From Nitrospirota bacterium (GTDB lineage Bacteria > Nitrospirota > Thermodesulfovibrionia > Thermodesulfovibrionales > Dissulfurispiraceae), in assembly GCA_023476565.1 (NCBI GenBank), contig JAMCVZ010000037.1, forward strand, positions 1 to 64,000: DNA of 64,000 nt, read 5' to 3'. Each line of letters begins with the position of its first letter. The stretch's first letter is position 1. A program made the position numbers and the translations under genes. The notes beneath the pieces were generated by a model. That model had not been told where the DNA came from, made no database searches, and worked only from the letters and a program-made list of their open reading frames with translations. Shown here piece after piece: positions 16,152 through 24,399 of the stretch.

Positions 16152-16287
16152 ATGCAGGGGGACAGAGTATGTTCGACTTCATTCTCAGATGGCATCCAGC
16201 CATCTTCCGAGGCTACGATAGCCCGCTCCGCCCTCCATGGCTGCTCTTGGGCTATCGAAGCCGCTCACATACTCTGTCCCCCTGCAT
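16152..16287. repeat. Complex inverted repeat with 21-base perfect arms
   Basis: The arm starting ATGCAGGGGGACAGAGTATG (16152-16172) is perfectly complementary to 16267-16287. Inside are two more dyads: AGATGGC-ATCCA-GCCATCT and CGATAGCCC...GGGCTATCG. The unit is a 136-base multi-hairpin element lying between a response regulator and its kinase. No coding potential is seen. Confidence 0.85.
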
Positions 16288-16342
16288 CCTACTGAGAGAG
16301 GCCCTTAATTTATTTGCCGCGAACAGTTAAAATAATAAGGTT

Positions 16343-17743
16343 ATGAAAACCAAAATATTCCTGGCATTTATTGTCGTCATATTCGCCGCGCTCCTTTCAA
16401 ACTTTATCTTTGAATGGTTGATAATGCGGGATTTCGGCAATTACGTCAAGGGCGTTAAGGAAGACCAGTTCTACTGGATACTGGCCTCCGTGGAAGGCGG
16501 TTACGCGGGCGGCAGATGGGATAAAGAGGCGCTCTCCGAATCCATGCACTGGTCAATGATGATGGGGCTTGATATAAAGATCCTCGACAACAGCGGCCAG
16601 GAAGTGCTCTCATCGCACGAGGCCATGCAATCCCTTTCCGGCGCCATGATGTCGCGCATGGAAGGGCTCTTCCATATTCATGAGACAGGCGGCAAGTTCG
16701 ACGAATATCCGCTTTACATGAAGAGCGAGAGGATCGGAACCTTATTGGCGCGGCCGTTCCAGAAAGAAGAGATCAAGGAAAAGGAATTCATATTCAAGCG
16801 GAGGGTCAAGAGTTTTCTTTATGTATCTTTTGCAATCGCGGGCTGCGGCTCATTATTGATAGCGCTGCTCTTCAGCCAGTATTTATCAGGGCCCATAACC
16901 AGCCTGAAAAAGGCTGCTGAAAAAATTGCGCACGGTGACTTCGGCGTGCGGATAAGCCCGAAATCCGATGACGAGGTCGGCAAGCTGTCCGAAGCCTTTA
17001 ACGCCATGGCCGAATCCCTGCAAAAAGAGGAACAGTTAAGGAAGCACCTCATGTCGAACATTGCCCATGAACTGAGGACCCCCCTTACCATCATGAAGAC
17101 CCATGTAGAGGCGATGGCTGACGGGATAATTGAAGATAAGGAGAAAGGACTGGATAATATCGCCGGAGAGATCGACAGATTGATCAAACTGGTAAAAGGC
17201 ATTGAGGATGTAACGGTAGCGGAGGCGAGCTTTTTTACAAAAGCGGAAATGGTGGAAATCAACCTCAGAGAGTTTATATCAGGCATTGCAGACGACCTGC
17301 TGCCGGCGTTCAGAGACAAGGGGCTCGAATTACAGGTATCAAAGGAAGATGACCTGCCGGTCATCACCGATGTCGACAAACTTGAGAAAATACTGCGCAA
17401 TATCATCTCCAATGCCCTCAAGTATACGGAAAAGGGCGGGGTAACCATCGATTACGGTATTGATTACGGCAGCGTGAAGAATACCTTTTTTATAGCAATA
17501 AAGGATTCCGGGAAAGGCATTCCCGAAAATGAGATACCGCTCATATTCAACAGGTTCTACAGGGTGGAAGATAACATCTCCCCCTTCCCCTCTTTTCCAA
17601 AGGGGGGTGAGGGGGGATTGGGGCTTGGACTCGCCATTGTAAAGGAACTGGTCGATGTCATGGGAGGGAAGATAACGGTGGAAAGCAGGATCGATCACGG
17701 GACGGTATTCAGGATATATCTGCACCCGGGAGGGCAATCATGA
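16343..17743 (+). CDS. Sensor histidine kinase (HAMP, HisKA, HATPase_c)
   Basis: This 466-residue protein has a transmembrane helix at about 5-25, a periplasmic domain of about 125 residues with several Trp and Met residues, and a second helix (about 155-178). HAMP (about 178-232), HisKA (His242 in NIAHELRTPL) and HATPase_c (N box near 353, GLGLGLAIVKE near 430) follow. It probably phosphorylates the OmpR-type regulator encoded upstream. Near residues 413-425 the ATP-lid loop contains a proline/glycine-rich insert encoded by a palindromic element. The stop overlaps the following amidase gene (ATGA). The stimulus is unknown. Confidence 0.9.
   Translation: MKTKIFLAFIVVIFAALLSNFIFEWLIMRDFGNYVKGVKEDQFYWILASVEGGYAGGRWDKEALSESMHWSMMMGLDIKILDNSGQEVLSSHEAMQSLSGAMMSRMEGLFHIHETGGKFDEYPLYMKSERIGTLLARPFQKEEIKEKEFIFKRRVKSFLYVSFAIAGCGSLLIALLFSQYLSGPITSLKKAAEKIAHGDFGVRISPKSDDEVGKLSEAFNAMAESLQKEEQLRKHLMSNIAHELRTPLTIMKTHVEAMADGIIEDKEKGLDNIAGEIDRLIKLVKGIEDVTVAEASFFTKAEMVEINLREFISGIADDLLPAFRDKGLELQVSKEDDLPVITDVDKLEKILRNIISNALKYTEKGGVTIDYGIDYGSVKNTFFIAIKDSGKGIPENEIPLIFNRFYRVEDNISPFPSFPKGGEGGLGLGLAIVKELVDVMGGKITVESRIDHGTVFRIYLHPGGQS
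17578..17620. repeat. Palindromic element in frame in the kinase ATP-lid region
   Basis: CTCCCCCTTCCCCTCTTTTCC is followed by its imperfect complement AAAGGGGGGTGAGGGGGGA. It encodes a stretch rich in Pro, Phe, Lys and Gly between the RFYRVEDN and GLGLGLAI blocks, where kinases are variable in length. This kind of CCCCCTT/AAGGGGG palindrome is common as an intergenic repeat in related genomes (recalled, not checked here). Confidence 0.65.
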
Positions 17744-18531
17744 AAGCGGCTCTTATACAACTGAACACCGCGTGGGAATCGAAAAAGGCTAATTTTGAAC
17801 GGGCGGATTTCTTTGTCAAAAAAGCCGCGGAGGAAGAATGCACTGTAATTGTATTTCCGGAAATGTTCAGCACCGGTTTCTCAATGAATATCCATACCGT
17901 TGCGGAAGAGGGATACGGCGAGACAGCCTCGCTGCTCGCGGGGCTGGCAAAGAAAAACAATATAAACATAATTGCCGGGTTCCCCATTAAGGCGCCGGGA
18001 GCTGAAAAAGCACGGAATATGGCCGCAGTGTTCAACAGGAGAGGACTGCCCCATGCCACCTATACCAAAATTCACCCCTTTTCGTATGCCGGTGAGGATA
18101 AGTACTACATTGCAGGAACCGATACGGTCGTTTTTGATATCGACGGCATGCCGTCCAGCGTTTTCATCTGCTACGACCTGCGGTTCCCCGAGGTGTTCAG
18201 GAAAGTCGCCGGAGAGGCACACGCGATATTTGTAATCGCCAATTGGCCGTCGGAGAGGAAGGGACACTGGGAGACCCTGCTTAAAGCCCGTGCCATTGAG
18301 AACGAGTGCTTTATTATCGGCGTCAACCGGACAGGCACTGACGGCAACGGCATTCATTATCCAGGGGCATCCTGTGTTATCGGTCCGGCAGGAAATGTCA
18401 TCTGGTCGGGAAATGAAACGGATGAGTTTACGACCTGCGAATTCGACCCTGACGAGGTCGATAGAATACGCTCACAATTTCCCTTTCTTGACGATATGAA
18501 GTATCCCGAGGCGACTTCATGTACTCCGTAA
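17740..18531 (+). CDS. Carbon-nitrogen hydrolase (nitrilase/omega-amidase family)
   Basis: This 263-residue protein has the Glu-Lys-Cys triad of the nitrilase superfamily: Glu in FPEMFSTGFS (about 41), Lys in YTKIHPF (about 108) and Cys144 in FICYDLRFPE. The FPEMFSTGF and CYDLRFPE wording is that of omega-amidases (YafV/Nit2-like), which hydrolyse alpha-ketoglutaramate or alpha-ketosuccinamate. The start overlaps the kinase stop, so the two are coupled in one transcript. It ends 5 bases from the convergent cysteine synthase gene. Confidence 0.85.
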   Translation: MKAALIQLNTAWESKKANFERADFFVKKAAEEECTVIVFPEMFSTGFSMNIHTVAEEGYGETASLLAGLAKKNNINIIAGFPIKAPGAEKARNMAAVFNRRGLPHATYTKIHPFSYAGEDKYYIAGTDTVVFDIDGMPSSVFICYDLRFPEVFRKVAGEAHAIFVIANWPSERKGHWETLLKARAIENECFIIGVNRTGTDGNGIHYPGASCVIGPAGNVIWSGNETDEFTTCEFDPDEVDRIRSQFPFLDDMKYPEATSCTP

Positions 18532-18536
18532 TATCT

Positions 18537-19475
18537 TCACATACAACTGCCGGCCCGGCAAAACAGTCCTGTGCTGAGGTATCTGTCTCCCCTGTCCGGG
18601 AAAATTACAACCACCCTTTCCCCCTTGCCGAGCCGTCCGGCCACCCGCAGCGCTGCCCACATCGCCGCCCCTGATGATATGCCGGCCAGTATCCCCTCTC
18701 TTAACGCAAGCTGCCGCGCGGTTTCCGCAGCATCACTGTCGGTAACAGGAATGACTTCATCGTATATTTTCGCATTCAAAACGCCGGGGGAAAAACCGGC
18801 CCCAATCCCCGCTATTTTGTGCTTTCCAGGCTCTCCGCCCGACAGCACAGGCGATCCCGCGGGCTCGACGGCGGCAATCATGATACCGGGTCTCTTTTCC
18901 CTGAATACCTCTCCGCTGCCGGTTATCGTACCTCCTGTCCCGACTCCGGCAACAAAGGCGTCGGGAACAGAACCGAGGTCACGAATTATTTCGAAAGCCG
19001 TCGTCTTTTTATGGGCCTCGGGATTCGCGCGGTTCTCGAATTGCAGGGGCATGAAGAACCCGGGATTATCCCTGCATATCATTTCAGCCCTGTCCCATGC
19101 CCCCATCATGCCCTGCTCACCCTGAGTCAAGATAAGCTCGGCGCCATAAGCCTGAAGCATCTGCCTTCTTTCCAGCGACATGGTATCAGGCATGGTCAGG
19201 ATAAGCCGGTACCCTTTCACAGCGGCAACCAGCGCAAGCCCGATTCCTGTATTGCCGCTCGTGGGTTCTATTATGGTCCCGCCGGGTTGTAACGCGCCCT
19301 CTCTTTCCGCATCCTCGATCATAAAGAGCGCTATCCTGTCTTTCACCGACCCCCCGGGATTGCACCCCTCAAGCTTCGCCCATATTTCGGCGCTGTTGTT
19401 ACCCCCGTACATCTGCGTAATTTTCACTAGGGGCGTATTCCCGATAAGGCTTAAAATATTTTCATGCACGCGCAT
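18537..19475 (-). CDS. cysM: Cysteine synthase (O-acetylserine sulfhydrylase)
   Basis: This 312-residue PLP enzyme has the lysine in CNPGGSVKDRIA (about 43), the TSGNTG loop (about 72) and the glycine loop GVGTGGTITG (about 175). The end, DRGDRYLSTGLF, is that of the CysK/CysM family. It makes cysteine from sulfide and an activated serine; the CysM label is a best guess between the two paralogs. Two ATGs are adjacent and the second (19475) has better spacing from AGGAGG. It starts 12 bases after the sigma-54 activator on the same strand, which may control it or share its transcript. Confidence 0.9.
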   Translation of the reverse strand: MRVHENILSLIGNTPLVKITQMYGGNNSAEIWAKLEGCNPGGSVKDRIALFMIEDAEREGALQPGGTIIEPTSGNTGIGLALVAAVKGYRLILTMPDTMSLERRQMLQAYGAELILTQGEQGMMGAWDRAEMICRDNPGFFMPLQFENRANPEAHKKTTAFEIIRDLGSVPDAFVAGVGTGGTITGSGEVFREKRPGIMIAAVEPAGSPVLSGGEPGKHKIAGIGAGFSPGVLNAKIYDEVIPVTDSDAAETARQLALREGILAGISSGAAMWAALRVAGRLGKGERVVVIFPDRGDRYLSTGLFCRAGSCM

Positions 19476-19486
19476 CATGCCTCCTT

Positions 19487-20857
19487 TTAATTAAGACCCA
19501 TACCGAGCTTTTTCCTGAGCGTCAGCCTGTTTATACCGAGAATGCGCGCGGCCTCCGACTGGTTTTCCTTTGTGTAGGACAAAATATAATCAAGCAGGGT
19601 TTTGTCGACCTCTTTATGCAATCTCTCGTAAATATTATACTCTCCTCTCTCAAGCGCCTCTTTCAAATAGGGGACAATAGCAGATGAAAGAGAATCAGGG
19701 AGACTTGTTTCCGGCTTCGCCGTGGAATGCCTGCCCAGTTCCTTCAGTTCATATGTGGTAAGGTAAGGGGTCTTGCTCAGGGCGATAGCGGAGCGAATTA
19801 CATTCTGCAGCTCCCGGATGTTCCCCGGCCAGCCGTGCGAATGCAACTTCTTCAGAAATGCTTTGGTAATCCCCTTTATTGGCCTCTGGACGGTATCACG
19901 ATACCGGTAAATAAAAAAATTGACAAGGGAAAGAATATCTTTTTTGCGCTCACGAAGAGACGGCGCATGGATCGTTGCAACGCTCAATCTGTGGAACAGG
20001 TCCTCCCTGAATCTCCCCTCAAGCACCATCCGCGACAAATCCCTGTTCGTAGCGGATATGACCCGCACATTGACCTGGACCTCCTTTGTGCTCCCTATGG
20101 GATAAAACGTCTGCGTCTGGAGGAAACGGAGGAGCTTGCCTTGAAGCGCGAGCGGCAATTCCCCGATCTCGTCGAAAAAGACGCACCCCTCGTCGGCGAT
20201 CTTTAACATGCCCTCTTTCGGCGCAAAGGCGCCCGTAAAAGCCCCTTTCTCAAAACCGAACAGTTCGGACTCGAGGAGGGCTTCGGGAACGGCCGCGCAA
20301 TTTATCATTACAAAGGGTTTCCCGAAGCGTGATGAAAGCTGGGCAATAGCTTCAGCGACAAGTTCTTTACCGGTCCCCGTCTCACCGGTAATGAGCACAG
20401 GGACCTCAACCTGTGCAAGCTGTGCAAGCCTCTTGCATACATCCATTATGACCGGCGAGCTTCCGACTATCGCGCAGGTTGCCGTCAACGGGAGGTTTTC
20501 CTTTGAAACAGGGATGATATCATCCAGTTCAATGCTCAGGTTTTGCAATTCTTCCATAATTCCGGATACGGCCTCTCCCTTCAGAGGCCGCTGGATTACT
20601 TCATAGGCCCCGAAAGTTGCAGCCTCCATTACCGGTTCGGTTCTTTTCTGTTTCGTTACAGCCACGACGAATGCCCCGGCGCTCAGTTCTTTTATAAGGC
20701 CGGCGCTGAAGGTGTCGATGTCGATAAAAACAATACGCCCCTTGGGAATATCCGGGGGGACTGCCTTGTGCACAGCGAGCTTTACCCCTTTGGGAAGAAC
20801 AGAAGCCAACTCCTGCTTCATCTGATGGTCCTTTGTAATCAGATCGATTCTGTGCAT
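19487..20857 (-). CDS. Sigma-54-dependent transcriptional activator (NtrC-type)
   Basis: This 456-residue protein has an N-terminal receiver-like domain (about 1-115) that is poorly conserved. Its central AAA+ domain has Walker A GETGTGKE (about 162), the sigma-54 contact loop GAFTGA (about 232) and Walker B VFFDEIGELP. A Fis-type HTH lies at the C-terminus (ENQSEAARILGINRLTLRKKL). The receiver lacks the usual acidic pair, so it may respond to something other than phosphorylation. It lies immediately upstream of cysM. The divergent cluster starting at 20973 could be its target, but no -24/-12 promoter was found by eye. Confidence 0.9.
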   Translation of the reverse strand: MHRIDLITKDHQMKQELASVLPKGVKLAVHKAVPPDIPKGRIVFIDIDTFSAGLIKELSAGAFVVAVTKQKRTEPVMEAATFGAYEVIQRPLKGEAVSGIMEELQNLSIELDDIIPVSKENLPLTATCAIVGSSPVIMDVCKRLAQLAQVEVPVLITGETGTGKELVAEAIAQLSSRFGKPFVMINCAAVPEALLESELFGFEKGAFTGAFAPKEGMLKIADEGCVFFDEIGELPLALQGKLLRFLQTQTFYPIGSTKEVQVNVRVISATNRDLSRMVLEGRFREDLFHRLSVATIHAPSLRERKKDILSLVNFFIYRYRDTVQRPIKGITKAFLKKLHSHGWPGNIRELQNVIRSAIALSKTPYLTTYELKELGRHSTAKPETSLPDSLSSAIVPYLKEALERGEYNIYERLHKEVDKTLLDYILSYTKENQSEAARILGINRLTLRKKLGMGLN

Positions 20858-20972
20858 ATCGGGCGCCCCTTTGTTGATTGTTTATGCATATTGTATATTT
20901 TCTAATCATTAATATCCAGATATTGTTTTCAGATTTCATATTTCCTTCAAAATTAAATGCTATTCTGGGATC

Positions 20973-21290
20973 ATGAAAAAAGGGATATTGCCGGTTGTTT
21001 TTTTCATTTTCCTCGGTTCGAGTGCTTATGCAATCGCCGCTGAAAGGGAACCCGTCACCCCCTACGGGGATTCATGCCCCCTGTGCGGCGACTACGGATA
21101 CTGCAATAAACAGCCGACCCATAAGAAGGCTGTTGCCGCATTGGAGGAATACTACCGGGAAAAAGGACTGCACGTAACGGTAAAGAAACAGGATGGCCGT
21201 TTTTTAGAGGCTGAGGTCTATAAGGACAAAAAGATGGTCGACAGGATTTTGCTCGATCTCAAAACCGGACTGATAAGGTCCATTAACTAA
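20973..21290 (+). CDS. Hypothetical secreted protein with CxxC...C motif
   Basis: This 105-residue protein has a signal peptide (about 1-22). The mature part begins with a cysteine group, CPLCGDYGYC, followed by a PepSY-like sized alpha/beta segment (YYREKGLHVTVKKQDGRFLEAEVYKDKKMVDRILLD). I do not recognise the family. It is the first gene of a five-gene run with a Gly/His/Met-rich protein, an FMN-binding-like protein and a polyferredoxin. A periplasmic redox or metal role is therefore plausible. Confidence 0.6.
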   Translation: MKKGILPVVFFIFLGSSAYAIAAEREPVTPYGDSCPLCGDYGYCNKQPTHKKAVAALEEYYREKGLHVTVKKQDGRFLEAEVYKDKKMVDRILLDLKTGLIRSIN

Positions 21291-21301
21291 GGGAGGTTTT
21301 T

Positions 21302-21763
21302 ATGAAACGGATAGTGCTTGCAAGTATTCTCGTTATCGCTTTAACGGCAGGTTACAGCTACGCCATGATGGGCATGATGGGTGGTGGCATGATGGGCGGA
21401 CACGGAGACCATGATGACAGCAAAAGATCAGGGAGCGGTCACGGAGGCGGTCACGGCGGAATGATGGGCGACAGCGGGCACGGAGACAGCAGTGGCACGG
21501 GAGACGGTTCAACAGGCGGTCACGGCAGCCACGGCGATTCAGGCGGTGACATGATGGGTGGCAGCCGGAGCGGAATGGGACAGCAGACTATGGACAGCCA
21601 TCAGGGGCACACGGACCACGACGGCTCACAGGGAAATCAGATGATGAAAGATAATTCTTCAGAAAGTGCGCCTCAGGACGATAACCAAAGAGATACCGCT
21701 TCAGGTACGCAAACTCATAACATTGATACTCAAGGAAGCATGCAAAAATGGCAAGGTATGTGA
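21302..21763 (+). CDS. Gly/His/Met-rich secreted low-complexity protein
   Basis: This 153-residue protein has a signal peptide (about 1-21). The mature part is nearly all Gly, His, Met, Asp and Ser, with repeated MMGG, GHGG and GDSGHG units up to about residue 105, then a Gln/Asp/Ser-rich tail. A ggaggt site precedes the ATG. Such His/Met-rich stretches bind Cu, Ag or Ni in known periplasmic metal chaperones, so metal buffering is a reasonable guess, but no defined domain is present. The gene overlaps the next one by 16 bases. The biased composition is also the kind that expands by DNA slippage. Confidence 0.65.
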   Translation: MKRIVLASILVIALTAGYSYAMMGMMGGGMMGGHGDHDDSKRSGSGHGGGHGGMMGDSGHGDSSGTGDGSTGGHGSHGDSGGDMMGGSRSGMGQQTMDSHQGHTDHDGSQGNQMMKDNSSESAPQDDNQRDTASGTQTHNIDTQGSMQKWQGM

Positions 21764-22344
21764 CAGCACTGCAAGACAAAAAATTCAAGGGGATAGCGGC
21801 CATAACTATGGCTGCTCTTTTATTCCTTTTCGCTGCACATTCCTTTGCCCATGATCTTGTCTGGCCCGGCGAAAAACTGAAAATCCTTTTTCCCCAGGCG
21901 GAATCCTTCGAACAGAAGAACCTGTATGTTTCCGATGAACAGCGCTCACGGATTGAAAAAGCATTGGGGAGCAGATTGCCTGAGGAGGATATGAAGCCTT
22001 CCCTATACCTTGCTGTGGTAAGGAGCGGCCCTGACACACCGCTGCGCAAGGCTGCGGCGATGCTGTTCATCGACGCTTACGGTGAGGGCGGAAAGATCGA
22101 GATGGGTGTAGTGGTAAGCGGCAAGGGCGACCTCATGAAAGTGCATGTTTTTGAAAACAAGGAACCGCAGAAGATAGTCCGGCAATCATTTCTTAAGCAA
22201 TTCGAAGGGAAAAAGGCCTCCGATCAGTTCAAGGTAGGGGCTGATATTACTGCTCCGCCGGGCGGTGAGAAATCCGCGCAGGCAATAGCCTCAGGCGCAC
22301 GGAGGGGATTGCTCATCATCAACGAGATGTTCAAAAAGAGATGA
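21748..22344 (+). CDS. Periplasmic FMN-binding-domain-like protein
   Basis: This 198-residue protein has a signal or anchor (about 14-34). The body resembles the FMN-binding domain of RnfG/NosR-type proteins in its order: a FINDAYGEGGKIEMGVVVSGKGD-like central strand pair and a C-terminal AIASGARRGLLIINEM helix. The usual covalent-FMN motif (SGAT or similar) is replaced by a GADITAPPGGEKSA stretch, so flavinylation is doubtful. The stop overlaps the next gene (ATGA). With the following NosR/NapH-like polyferredoxin it probably forms a split NosR-like electron-transfer unit. Confidence 0.55.
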   Translation: MARYVTALQDKKFKGIAAITMAALLFLFAAHSFAHDLVWPGEKLKILFPQAESFEQKNLYVSDEQRSRIEKALGSRLPEEDMKPSLYLAVVRSGPDTPLRKAAAMLFIDAYGEGGKIEMGVVVSGKGDLMKVHVFENKEPQKIVRQSFLKQFEGKKASDQFKVGADITAPPGGEKSAQAIASGARRGLLIINEMFKKR

Positions 22345-24392
22345 AAAGGATACGCGCAGGACTCTTCGCAATAGTATTGTGTATCGCCATAAGCGGCGCA
22401 GCCTACGGAAGTGAGGGGCATAATGCCCCGGCTGCTATGCGCGAGTTTCGCATAGGCGCTGCAAAGGTTAAACTGGAACTGAAGCCGGAGGTATTCATAA
22501 ACGGCAACCCGTCCGAGGCAGTGGTAACCCTGACCGATTTCATGTCAGGGAGCCCCATCCTCGATGCCGGGATATATCTCCTCTTTGAAAAAGCAGGGCC
22601 GGCAGGTATGCCTTCCGGGCACATAATGGCCGCCCCATCAAGCGGAGCCCCAGCCGTGGACTCAGGGCTTGATTTCGGAGAATCTCCGCAAATGCCCGCC
22701 GGTATCGACCTTTCCGCTTTCAAAAGACTTCTGCCCCAACAGAAAGCCGGGGTCTTTGCGGCAAGCTACCCTTTATCAAAAGGGGAGCATACATTTACCC
22801 TCGCAGTAAAATCCCTCGGCGGCAAGAAATTTGCCGAGCCCCTCATATATGGCGGCACACTTTCATATGCAGAGGCGTCGAAGGCCCTCTTTTACAGGAT
22901 GCTCTTTACTATAAGTATTATCATTCTAAGCGGCCTGGCAGGAGCGTGGGTAATTGCCCAGAGGAAATCAGCGACCGCCAAAGCCGGGCAGAAGGTCAAC
23001 CTCCTCGAGATCCCCTGGATAAAAGGATTTATGAAATCCGCATGGTTCCAGCCCGTGTTCCAGGTCCCTGTACTGGTCTTCTTTGTTATCATTATCGTTG
23101 CGGGCCTCTTTGATATCCAGAAGGGTGACCGGAATATCGCGACCATACTGATGTGGACAATATGGTGGGCGGCCATAATCTTCACCTTTGTGTTTGTCGG
23201 AAGGGTCTGGTGCATGATGTGCCCCTTCGGCGCTGCACAGGACTGGATAGGAAGACTGGTGAGCTCTGGAAAAGACTTCCCAAAGCCCTTGAGGAACATA
23301 TGGCTTTCCAGTTTCATTTTCTTCGGCCTGACCTGGTGGGACAGTTTCAGCGGTATTGTGAACAAGCCCGCCCTTACCGCCTGGCTTCTGATAGGTTTCT
23401 TTACTGTCGCGGCGGGCATGGCAATCACTTTCAAGGGGAGGTCGTTTTGCAGGTATGTATGCCCGATAGGAGGGCTCATAGGCCTTTACTCCATGTTCAG
23501 CCCGGTGGAGCTCAGAAACAAATGCCTCGAGGTATGCAGGGACCATAAGAAAAAAGAATGTATCAAGGGAACTGAAAAGAGCCGCCCTTGTCCCATGTTC
23601 GTGACCCCGATGACACTCGACAGGAATAATTACTGCAATTTCTGCAGCGAGTGCATAAAATCCTGCTCACAAGGTAATATCACTATCCGTTTCAGAAGCT
23701 TTGCAAAGGACCTCTGGGTCTCCACCAGGGGATACATGGATGAGGCATATCTCGCGCTTGTGATCGTAGGGGTATCGATAGTCGTAACAGGTGAAATGGT
23801 CGGGCCCTGGCACAGGTGGATGGATGTTGTCGGAAAGCTTATTCCTTTTGATGCATTGGGCCTAGCCGCTCACGCGGCCAGGGAAAAAACGATATTCCTG
23901 CTGGTGATGACAGCGGGCTCCCTTATTATCCCGCTGCTGCTGCTCACTTTTGCCGCCCTGGTCGTAAGAAAGCTCACAGGACCTGATTCACCGCTGGGTC
24001 TCAAAAATACGGCAATCCAGTTTGCCTATATGTTTATTCCCGTCGGGCTTTCAATGCACCTTGCCCACAATATCTCGCATTTGTTCAAAGAGGGGCCGGG
24101 GATCATCCCCGCTGCCCAGAGGGTGCTCAATGATTACGCCGGCTTGAAACTGGGGGAGCCCGAATGGAATGCAGCGCCTTTGATGGGACCTGAGTCCATA
24201 TTCTGGCTCCAGATGCTTATCCTTATTGCACTCAATCTCTTTTCGCTTTATGCCGGATACAGGATAGCCGCCAGATATTATGGAGACAAGGCATTGAGGG
24301 CGTTCATTCCCATGGCGGCGCTTGCCGTATTCTTTATGATCATCAACACATTTATCCTCGGACAGCCGATGGCGCTGAGGCATACCCACTGA
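22341..24392 (+). CDS. NosR/NapH-like membrane polyferredoxin with periplasmic N-domain
   Basis: This 683-residue protein has a signal peptide (about 1-23) and a periplasmic beta domain of about 160 residues (YtkA/FixH-like in feel, Met/Pro-rich loop). About eight transmembrane helices follow. The membrane core has the paired motifs WCMMCPFGAAQDW (about 290) and CRYVCPIGGLIGLY (about 370), then CLEVC...C and CNFCSECIKSC (about 430), as in NosR, NapH and CcoG. Extra C-terminal helices contain His pairs (GPWHRW, HLAHNISHLF) that could bind heme b or copper. It likely moves electrons across the membrane to a periplasmic acceptor. It is larger than NapH. Confidence 0.8.
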   Translation: MKRIRAGLFAIVLCIAISGAAYGSEGHNAPAAMREFRIGAAKVKLELKPEVFINGNPSEAVVTLTDFMSGSPILDAGIYLLFEKAGPAGMPSGHIMAAPSSGAPAVDSGLDFGESPQMPAGIDLSAFKRLLPQQKAGVFAASYPLSKGEHTFTLAVKSLGGKKFAEPLIYGGTLSYAEASKALFYRMLFTISIIILSGLAGAWVIAQRKSATAKAGQKVNLLEIPWIKGFMKSAWFQPVFQVPVLVFFVIIIVAGLFDIQKGDRNIATILMWTIWWAAIIFTFVFVGRVWCMMCPFGAAQDWIGRLVSSGKDFPKPLRNIWLSSFIFFGLTWWDSFSGIVNKPALTAWLLIGFFTVAAGMAITFKGRSFCRYVCPIGGLIGLYSMFSPVELRNKCLEVCRDHKKKECIKGTEKSRPCPMFVTPMTLDRNNYCNFCSECIKSCSQGNITIRFRSFAKDLWVSTRGYMDEAYLALVIVGVSIVVTGEMVGPWHRWMDVVGKLIPFDALGLAAHAAREKTIFLLVMTAGSLIIPLLLLTFAALVVRKLTGPDSPLGLKNTAIQFAYMFIPVGLSMHLAHNISHLFKEGPGIIPAAQRVLNDYAGLKLGEPEWNAAPLMGPESIFWLQMLILIALNLFSLYAGYRIAARYYGDKALRAFIPMAALAVFFMIINTFILGQPMALRHTH

Positions 24393-24399
24393 GGTGCAT

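Noticed and set aside
21361-21560. Gly/His/Met-rich gene as spurious low-complexity ORF
   Set aside because: It has a good ribosome site and signal peptide and overlaps the next gene, so it is kept as a gene.
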